64,000 nt of DNA from contig NZ_PVBM01000017.1 in NCBI RefSeq assembly GCF_002968575.1, positions 1 to 64,000 on the forward strand, written 5' to 3'. The position numbers were made by a program, and so were the translations under genes. The DNA comes from Neorhizobium huautlense (GTDB lineage: Bacteria; Pseudomonadota; Alphaproteobacteria; Rhizobiales; Rhizobiaceae). The notes under the pieces were generated by a model that made no database searches, had not been told where the DNA came from, and was given only the letters and a program-made list of their open reading frames with translations. This document shows positions 1 through 6,442 of this stretch, one piece after another; position 1 is the stretch's first letter; each line of letters opens with the position of its first letter.

Positions 1-11
1 ATCATAAGGTG

Positions 12-87
12 CAGTCACGCTTTGCTCTCCTTCACTGAGTTCGCGAAAACCCAGGAAAGGTAAGCCAAACGGCGCAAAGCGTGACTG
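12..87. repeat. 14-bp perfect inverted repeat
   Basis: CAGTCACGCTTTGC at 12-25 is repeated as its exact reverse complement at 74-87, with 48 bases between. It lies before the stop codon of the leftward SDR gene at 171, so it could fold in that gene's 3' transcript or be an end of an element lying left of the window. There is no T-run after the right arm, so a simple terminator is unlikely. No coding sequence is evident in 1-170. Confidence 0.5.
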
Positions 88-170
88 TCCTAAGATCATC
101 TGCATCTCAGAGATCCGTTCTCTCCATGGACGTGGCCTCTTTCATGCCACCTCCTTTCTCAGGGTCTGCT

Positions 171-911
171 TCAGATCATGCCGCCATTGGCACGGAGTAC
201 CTGGCCGTTCACCCAACCGCCTTGAGGGCTGGCGAGGAACGAAACGACCGAAGCGATGTCGTCCGGCTGACCCAGGCGCCCCAGCGGTATCGTCCCGACG
301 ATCCTCTGGACCAGTTCATCGGACTTGCCGGTCATGAACAATTCGGTCTCCACCGGGCCGGGCGCGACCGCGTTGACTGTGATGCCGCGGCGGCCGAGTT
401 CCTTCGAGGCAACGTGCGTCATAGCCTCGACGGCGGCCTTGCTGGCCGCATAGACGCCGTAGGTGGGCCCGTACGCGCCGACGACGCTGGATGAGAAGTT
501 GATGATACGTCCGCCGTCCCTGAGCCGGCCGGCCGCTTCGCGCATGGCACGGAACACGCCGGTCAGGTTGATCGCAATCTGTTGCTCGAAGCTCGCGTCG
601 TCGGTATCGGCAAGCGGCGCCAGCTTCAGGATGCCCGCGTTGTTGACGAGGATGTCGACGCCGCCGAAAGCCCTTTCCGCGGCGTCGAACAGATTGGCCG
701 CGGCCTGCCCGCCGGCCATATCGGCCTGCACGGCGACCGCCTTGCCGCCGCTCGTCTCGATCTCCGCAACCACGGCGGCCGCAGCGTCATGGCTGCTGGA
801 ATAATTCACCACGACCGCGATGCCGTCCTGTGCAAGTTGCAACGCGATGGCCCGGCCGATTCCCTTGGATGCTCCGGTGACGATCGCGGCGCGTTGTCCT
901 TTGATGGTCAT
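171..911 (-). CDS. SDR family oxidoreductase (FabG-like)
   Basis: This 246-aa short-chain dehydrogenase/reductase is expected to use NAD(P)H to reduce a carbonyl or oxidise an alcohol in the cytoplasm; the substrate cannot be read from sequence. The cofactor motif TGASKGIG is at residues 12-19, followed by the NNAG motif, the catalytic YxxxK (YAASK) and a C-terminal NG-rich segment typical of classical SDRs. An open frame continues upstream to 1124, but that extension is low-complexity and overlaps the LysR gene. The ATG at 911 gives the normal family length and starts directly at the Rossmann strand. The gene is divergent from a LysR regulator 100 bases away, the usual arrangement of a LysR protein and its target. 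A generic 3-oxoacyl-ACP reductase role is possible but not specifically supported. Confidence 0.88.
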   Translation of the reverse strand: MTIKGQRAAIVTGASKGIGRAIALQLAQDGIAVVVNYSSSHDAAAAVVAEIETSGGKAVAVQADMAGGQAAANLFDAAERAFGGVDILVNNAGILKLAPLADTDDASFEQQIAINLTGVFRAMREAAGRLRDGGRIINFSSSVVGAYGPTYGVYAASKAAVEAMTHVASKELGRRGITVNAVAPGPVETELFMTGKSDELVQRIVGTIPLGRLGQPDDIASVVSFLASPQGGWVNGQVLRANGGMI

Positions 912-1011
912 GTCATAGTCTCCTGGTTGACGAGCAGGAGATATTGCCGACACCAAAGAAGAACAATCGGGTGGAGATTGACATGAGAATTCGGCTGTGG
1001 TGAACAAAGCC

Positions 1012-1905
1012 ATGGACCGGCTTGACCGCATGCAGCTCTTTATCCGGATTGTCGAGCGGCGCAGTTTCGCTGCTGCGGCCTCAGACCTCGGCCTTGCCCG
1101 GTCTACCGCCACAGAAGCAATCAAGCAGCTGGAAGACGACCTCGGCGTTCGGCTTCTCGAGCGAACGACCCGGCATGTCGCGCCGACGCTGGACGGCGCG
1201 GCCTTCTACCGGCGCTGCGTTGCGATCCTTGCGGAGCTGGACGAGGCGGAAAGCGCCTTCCGCGACATGCAGCCCCGAGGTCTGCTCCGGGTCGACGCGC
1301 ATCCCCTGCTGACACGCACGTTCCTGCTGCCGCAGCTCAACGACTTCCTTGATCGCTACCCTCTGCTGGACCTGCAGATCGGTCAGGGCGACCGCCTGGT
1401 TGATCTTGTCAGGGAGGGTGTCGATTGCGTCATTCGCGCCGGAGAGATTGCCGACAGCGGCCTGATCATGCGACGGCTGGGGATGATCACCGAAATCACC
1501 TGCGCCAGTCCGGGATATGTGGAGAGGCACGGAATTCCCCGATCGCCCGATGCCATGGACGGGCATCGCGCCGTCGGGTTCATCTCTTCGCGTACGAGCC
1601 AGATCATGCCGCTCGAATTCACGGTGGGAAGCAATGTTCGCCACGTGACCCTGCCGTGCCGGCTGACCGTCAACAACTCGGACACCATGACCGATCTCGC
1701 CCGCCTCGGTTTCGGCCTGATCCAGGCCCCGCGCTACCGCCTGCAGCGGGACCTGGACGAAGGAACTCTCGTCGAGGTGCTTGCCGAGTTCCCTCCCCCG
1801 CCGACACCGCTTTCGGCGCTCTACCCCCAGAACCGCCAGCTTTCGCCACGGGTGCGGGTCTTTATCGACTGGGTCGTCAATCTGTTTTCCGAAGCCGATT
1901 TGTGA
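1012..1905 (+). CDS. LysR-family transcriptional regulator
   Basis: This 297-aa protein has an N-terminal winged helix-turn-helix (roughly residues 5-65, with the recognition segment around LARSTATEAIKQLEDDLG) followed by a periplasmic-binding-protein-like effector domain. That is the LysR architecture and length. It resembles the subgroup that regulates divergent oxidoreductase genes, and the SDR gene divergent to it is the obvious candidate target. GTG codons at 997 and 1000 are alternative starts, but ATG 1012 places the helix-turn-helix at the usual distance from the N-terminus. The inducer is unknown. The 222 bases after it (1906-2127) hold no gene that can be supported. Confidence 0.88.
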   Translation: MDRLDRMQLFIRIVERRSFAAAASDLGLARSTATEAIKQLEDDLGVRLLERTTRHVAPTLDGAAFYRRCVAILAELDEAESAFRDMQPRGLLRVDAHPLLTRTFLLPQLNDFLDRYPLLDLQIGQGDRLVDLVREGVDCVIRAGEIADSGLIMRRLGMITEITCASPGYVERHGIPRSPDAMDGHRAVGFISSRTSQIMPLEFTVGSNVRHVTLPCRLTVNNSDTMTDLARLGFGLIQAPRYRLQRDLDEGTLVEVLAEFPPPPTPLSALYPQNRQLSPRVRVFIDWVVNLFSEADL

Positions 1906-2127
1906 CTGTTGTGGAATGCCTGTTCAACTGAAGCAGATGCTCCCGGTGTTAGCGCCGAAGATGCGAGTGTTTTTTTACGAGCGCATCGCCCTGGGCACAA
2001 ACCGCGATCTGGTGGACGTGACCACCAGAATTTCGCGGCTTATGGCTAAAATGCCTTCAGATTTGTTCATCGGGTATTTCCCCGTGGTCCTTCAAGATAG
2101 CGACCACTGCAAAAGCTCGTTAATCCG

Positions 2128-2886
2128 ATGACTCTCCAATTTCGTTTTGGCCTGGCCCCGATCGTCCCGCATATCAGGATGGCAGCGCTCCGCGCCCTTG
2201 TCTTCGCAACTGGAGCGACCGCGGTCGTTTGGCTATTGGGCGTACTTATTCCCGAAGGCCTATTTTGGCTGGAATTGACGGTCGTGGCGTTCATATCCGC
2301 GGCCGTTACATTTCCGTTCCAGTTGGCGTTTTGTCTTCGCAGCGAAGCGCTTCGTGATACCCAGAAAGAACTTCAACACGTGCTCCACCATGATCCCGTC
2401 ACGGGCACAACGCGCGCCGACGAATTTGCGAATTCAGTCGCGCATGCGATAGACCGCAGGCGCGTAAGCACGGCGGAAAACTCGGATGGCGTCATGCTCG
2501 TTCTCAGGGTCGATAATTTCGATGAGATCGGCCGCCGCTATGGTCCGCAATGGGCCGATACGTTGCTTCAATCTATTGTTCGGATCGTATATTCTTCCGT
2601 GCGCTATGGGGACCTCGTCGCCCGCCTTGCCTCCGACGAACTCGGCATCTATCTGCCCGGCACGACAACGGAAAATGCCCGCAACATCTGCGAACGCATC
2701 CGCGCGCACCTGAAGGAGACAACGTTCACCGCCGGGCAAGAGCGCCACATATCGGTGACGGTGCGGCTTGGCGGTACCAGGGTCGGAGATCAAGCAGACT
2801 TTCAGGCGCTCCGCGAGGCTGCCAACCGCGCCGCCCTCGCGGAGGAGGAAGCCGGCTCGCCCCTATTCCGGGAGCAGTTCTCGTGA
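2128..2886 (+). CDS. Membrane protein with degenerate GGDEF domain
   Basis: This 252-aa protein has two predicted membrane segments (about residues 20-42 and 46-68), a short linker, and a GGDEF-fold domain beginning HDPVTG near residue 89. The signature loop reads ASDEL at 168-172 instead of GGDEF, so both glycines and the final Phe are replaced, which argues against diguanylate cyclase activity. An RxxD motif (RYGD, 159-162) sits exactly five residues before the loop, the position of the c-di-GMP-binding I-site, and is intact. The likely role is therefore a membrane-bound c-di-GMP receptor rather than a producer (inference). The last 24 bases overlap the convergent hydrolase gene of the polysaccharide locus. 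A weakly active cyclase cannot be excluded from sequence. Confidence 0.8.
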   Translation: MTLQFRFGLAPIVPHIRMAALRALVFATGATAVVWLLGVLIPEGLFWLELTVVAFISAAVTFPFQLAFCLRSEALRDTQKELQHVLHHDPVTGTTRADEFANSVAHAIDRRRVSTAENSDGVMLVLRVDNFDEIGRRYGPQWADTLLQSIVRIVYSSVRYGDLVARLASDELGIYLPGTTTENARNICERIRAHLKETTFTAGQERHISVTVRLGGTRVGDQADFQALREAANRAALAEEEAGSPLFREQFS

Positions 2887-4008
2887 ACGGGAGGTTTTCC
2901 GGTCCGCCGCGGTGGCCGTAACGCCGGCGGGGCTCAACGTGCCGCAACGCCAGACGCTATAGACCGGTTGCGTGTCCCAGTCGTAATAGAAGGCCGCTTT
3001 CAGCCTTCCCTTCTCCATCAACTCCGCGAAGCTGCGGCGCACAGCACGGACCGCCGCTTCCCGCTCGCGATCGTCGATCGGGCAGGTAGATGCGGTGTTG
3101 GCAATGCCCCATTCGGTCACCCAGCATGGCTTGCCTTCCCCTTCGGGCCGGCAGAAGCCAAGCAGCGTGGTGACGTAACGTGCAAGCGCAGCGTCATCCT
3201 TACGTCCCGGATAAACATGAATCCCGTAGGCGTCGACCAGCCTGTCGATTCCGCGTTTCTGCAGGAGTGAAATGAACTCGCTGGGGTCGAGCCGCTCCAT
3301 CCCGCGGTGATCGGCCTCGCTGGTGCCGACATCGGAAAGACCGGCTGAAATGAGCAGTGCGTCGTGGTTATGCGCCGTCGCCTGCAACTCCTCCCGCGTG
3401 ATGCGGACAGCGGCGACATAAGCCTCCAGCCCGCGCTCGAAGGCCGAACGGTCTGCGACTTCCGATGCGTTGCGCGGTGTCCGTCGCCCCGGCTTTTCGT
3501 AGACGATGAGGTCGCCATTGTAGGCGCTGTAGTTGATCTCGTTTCCGGGCTCGACGGCATCGATGCGAATACCCATGTCGTCAATCCGGCGAAGCGCCGA
3601 GCGCAGTTGCGCCCGGTAAAGACCCAGATCGAGATCCGAAAGCCGCTGAACATCCCAGATACGCCCGAACCCGGCTCGGGGAGCTGCCGCGGCAGGATAA
3701 TAATCCTTGTTGCCGAGCTGGATTTCCAAAAGGATTTTCAGCCCAAGCCGCTCGGCGATCTCGATCGCATCGATGCTCTTGTCCACCGGCCGCGACAGCG
3801 AAAGCCGGACATGGGTGATGCCGCTTGCCGCGATGTCCTTCAGGACGCGCTCCTGATCGGCGCGGGAAAGCCAGGCAAGGTTGACCCGGTTGATGCCGAT
3901 GCGATCCGACAGCGCATCGTCCGCTGCCGCCGGCGGCACCGGGCCAAAGGCCGAGAGCAGCGTGAGCAGGCAAAGGACAAACGCACGCACCTGCGCCCTC
4001 TCCCTCAT
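2863..4008 (-). CDS. Secreted clan GH-A glycoside hydrolase-like protein
   Basis: This 381-aa protein starts with a clear signal peptide (MRERAQVRAFVLCLLTLLSA, cleavage likely after PPAAA) and continues as a TIM-barrel hydrolase. The family's two catalytic glutamates are visible: an Asn-Glu pair in EPGNEINY (acid/base) and CWVTEWG (nucleophile), the clan GH-A pattern. ATG 4008 lies four bases after the stop of the pyruvyl transferase gene, so it is the last gene of the leftward polysaccharide operon. The open frame extends upstream to 4206 only as a shadow of that neighbour. A role in trimming or releasing the exported polysaccharide is inferred from context. By order it occupies the position of wgaF (expA6) in S. 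meliloti, but I am not certain of that equivalence. Confidence 0.75.
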   Translation of the reverse strand: MRERAQVRAFVLCLLTLLSAFGPVPPAAADDALSDRIGINRVNLAWLSRADQERVLKDIAASGITHVRLSLSRPVDKSIDAIEIAERLGLKILLEIQLGNKDYYPAAAAPRAGFGRIWDVQRLSDLDLGLYRAQLRSALRRIDDMGIRIDAVEPGNEINYSAYNGDLIVYEKPGRRTPRNASEVADRSAFERGLEAYVAAVRITREELQATAHNHDALLISAGLSDVGTSEADHRGMERLDPSEFISLLQKRGIDRLVDAYGIHVYPGRKDDAALARYVTTLLGFCRPEGEGKPCWVTEWGIANTASTCPIDDREREAAVRAVRRSFAELMEKGRLKAAFYYDWDTQPVYSVWRCGTLSPAGVTATAADRKTSRSRELLPE

Positions 4009-4012
4009 CCGC

Positions 4013-5185
4013 TCAAAGTCCGATCTGCCCCAGGGCATTTCGGAAATTGGCCTCGCAGGCGGAATAGCGGTCGATAACCGCTTGCGTGTCGATCTTGCCG
4101 AGGAAATTGGCGAGATAGGCACGCTTGTCGGCCTCACGGTTCCAGGTCGCCGCTTCGATATAGGGGAAGCCGATGAATTCCAGCATTTCCCGCATGCGAT
4201 CGTCAACCGCGATCATCAGGGCGGGCGTGCCGGCCTGCATGCCGATGATGCAGCCATGGAAGCGGCGACCGAAGCAGAGGTCGCGCGCCGACATCGCCCC
4301 GCGCCACTGGTTCGTATCGAAATAGACCAACAGTTCGTATTTCCGCTGCCATTTTTCCGAATGCTTGTATTCCGTGCCGCCGGTGATGCGCGCACTCGAT
4401 CGATCATAGACGATGTCGTTGTCACTGCCGGTCAGGCCGAGATTGTAGGCAACCAGTTCGTCCTGTACCACATAGCTTGCGACGCTGTCGGGCTTGAGCA
4501 GCGCATGGGCGTCAACGATCGTATCGGCGACGCTGCCGAGATAACCACCGAAGGCGATCTTCTGGGCTTCCGCCAGCGCCGGGTTGGCGAGTGCGGTCAG
4601 CGAGCGCTTCATGTCGTTCGGCGAGAAGTAGAGCGACGGGCAACCCGTCGGCTTGACGAACTTCATCCCCTGTTCCCGCAGGAATTCGGCAGTGAAATAA
4701 CCGCGCGTCAGGAAGAAACTTTCCTTGTTCCGCAACACCTCCAGGAACTTCTGCGTCCCGGCCGGTAGCTGATCCTTGAGGCCTTCCTTGCGCTGGATGC
4801 CGATGCCCATCACCACGACCGGCATGTTCAGCTTCGCGAAAATTTCGGCTTCGAGATCGGCAGAATAACCGGGGCGCAGAAGGTTTGCAGAGGCGAAGAC
4901 GCACAGATCGAACTCGCGGTTCACCGCTTCGTAGACCTCGTTCGAATCGCGGTTGTTGGCAAGATGCCAGAACGGCAGATAGGTGACGTCGTGGCCACGC
5001 AGGCTCTCGGCCGCGCCTTCGCCGATCAGGTAGTTGCCGGTATTGGCGATCCTCCTGACCTGCGAGATCAGGTCCTTCCTGGTCCTGGTCTCGTCGAAAT
5101 AGGGTCGATGGATGACCCTCGTGCCGGAGACGTCCGCAATCGTCCGCTGCAGATAGGAGGGGATGCCCGTGAGCAATATACGCAT
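4013..5185 (-). CDS. Polysaccharide pyruvyl transferase family protein (copy 2)
   Basis: This 390-aa protein belongs to the WcaK/CsaB/ExoV-type pyruvyl transferases, which add ketal pyruvate from phosphoenolpyruvate to sugar residues. Visible motifs are NTGNYLIGEGA near residue 50, a central GIGIQ strand, TGCPSLYF, and the FGRRFHG segment that carries the family's conserved C-terminal His. It is a close paralogue of the next gene upstream, with the same motifs at the same spacing. No signal peptide or membrane segment is seen, so it acts in the cytoplasm. It lies in the leftward polysaccharide operon, 39 bases downstream of its paralogue and 4 bases before the hydrolase gene. By order it would match wgaE (expA5) of S. 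meliloti. Confidence 0.8.
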   Translation of the reverse strand: MRILLTGIPSYLQRTIADVSGTRVIHRPYFDETRTRKDLISQVRRIANTGNYLIGEGAAESLRGHDVTYLPFWHLANNRDSNEVYEAVNREFDLCVFASANLLRPGYSADLEAEIFAKLNMPVVVMGIGIQRKEGLKDQLPAGTQKFLEVLRNKESFFLTRGYFTAEFLREQGMKFVKPTGCPSLYFSPNDMKRSLTALANPALAEAQKIAFGGYLGSVADTIVDAHALLKPDSVASYVVQDELVAYNLGLTGSDNDIVYDRSSARITGGTEYKHSEKWQRKYELLVYFDTNQWRGAMSARDLCFGRRFHGCIIGMQAGTPALMIAVDDRMREMLEFIGFPYIEAATWNREADKRAYLANFLGKIDTQAVIDRYSACEANFRNALGQIGL

Positions 5186-5224
5186 GACTGGTCCTCTGAA
5201 CCGAAGGTGTGATGTTGCGGGTTG

Positions 5225-6403
5225 CTAGAGACCGATGCCGATTTCGCGAAGCGTGGTACGGAAGGCCCGTTCGCGATCCGAATACCGGTCGACGAGTTCG
5301 GTGGTGTTGAGCTTGGCCAGATGGTCGGCCACGAACTCGGCTCGGTTCTCCGCCTTTTCGACATCGGTGGTATCGACGGCCGGCAGACCGGTGAAGCCCA
5401 GCATTTCACGCATACGGTCGTCCACCGCCACCATAAGGCTCGGCACGGCCGCCTGCATGGCGATGATCGAGCCGTGGAAACGACGGCCGAAATTGAAGTC
5501 CATGGACGAGGCCCAGCCGCGCCACTGGTTGTTGTCGAAGAAGGTACGGACTTCGAACCGTTGCTTCTCCCGCTCGGTGCCCGGATAAGCGAGGTCGCCG
5601 ATCATCCGGCCCGATGCGGAATCGTAGACACGGCCCTCTTCGTTCGGCTCCACCTTCATGTCGAAATGGAGGAATTCATCCTGCACCACGTAGGGCGGCA
5701 CGGTGCCTTCAGGCGCAAGCGCATTCGCATCGAGAATTGCATCCTGGTTGCCGCCGAGGTAACCAGAAAAGATCGTCTTCGCCTTGCCGATTTGGACGCT
5801 CGACAATTTCTTCATCGATCGGCGCATGTTGTCTGGCATGAAGTAGACCGATGGGCAGCCTGTCGGACGCACGAAGGAGAAACCCTGGTCCTTCAGGAAG
5901 CCGGCGGACTCGTAGCCGCGTGTCAGGAAATAGTGCTCGCGCTCCTTCAGGACGGCCAAAAGCCGTTTCGTTCCCTCCGGAAGATTGTTCTCAAGATCTT
6001 TACGGTTTTGCAGACCGATGCCGAGCATGACAATCGGCATGTTGAGCCGGCTCAGGACATCCGCCTCGGCATCCGCGGAAAGCCCCTTGCGCAACAGGTT
6101 GGCGCAGGTGAAGACGCAGATGTCGAAATTGGCGTTGAATTCGTCGAAGCCGCCACCGTTTTTGGTCAGATTGTAGAGATGCCAGAAGGGAATCTGTTTG
6201 GCATGCGGCGCCAGCGCACGCAGGGCGCCCTCGCCGATGAGGTAGTTGCCGGTATTGCTGATATTGCGAAGCTCCTGCAGGAACTCCTCTTTTGTTTCCG
6301 GCTGCTTCTGCCGCTCCGCATAGGAGACCGACAGACCGTGGGCGCCATTGGCAAGACGCGTGTAGTGACCAGGAATACCCGTCACGAGAATTCGCGGACG
6401 CAT
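5225..6403 (-). CDS. Polysaccharide pyruvyl transferase family protein (copy 1)
   Basis: This 392-aa protein is the tandem paralogue of the following gene. It shows NTGNYLIGEGA, the GIGLQ strand, TGCPSVYF, TFFDNNQWRGW and FGRRFHG in the same order, which are the pyruvyl transferase family hallmarks. The two proteins are clearly homologous along their whole length but have diverged, so they probably modify different sugars or positions rather than being a recent duplication. It is cytoplasmic, with no signal peptide. It lies 39 bases after the fused glycosyltransferase gene in the same direction. By order it would correspond to wgaD (expA4). S. meliloti galactoglucan carries pyruvate on galactose, which fits this activity (established for that polymer, inferred here). 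Confidence 0.8.
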   Translation of the reverse strand: MRPRILVTGIPGHYTRLANGAHGLSVSYAERQKQPETKEEFLQELRNISNTGNYLIGEGALRALAPHAKQIPFWHLYNLTKNGGGFDEFNANFDICVFTCANLLRKGLSADAEADVLSRLNMPIVMLGIGLQNRKDLENNLPEGTKRLLAVLKEREHYFLTRGYESAGFLKDQGFSFVRPTGCPSVYFMPDNMRRSMKKLSSVQIGKAKTIFSGYLGGNQDAILDANALAPEGTVPPYVVQDEFLHFDMKVEPNEEGRVYDSASGRMIGDLAYPGTEREKQRFEVRTFFDNNQWRGWASSMDFNFGRRFHGSIIAMQAAVPSLMVAVDDRMREMLGFTGLPAVDTTDVEKAENRAEFVADHLAKLNTTELVDRYSDRERAFRTTLREIGIGL

Positions 6404-6442
6404 TCGAATAGACCTTTCTATTTCAAAGGAGCGGCCCGGCCA

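Noticed and set aside
2128..2886. Active diguanylate cyclase call for the GGDEF protein
   Set aside because: The loop reads ASDEL rather than GGDEF or a known active variant such as GGEEF or SGDEF, so activity is doubtful.
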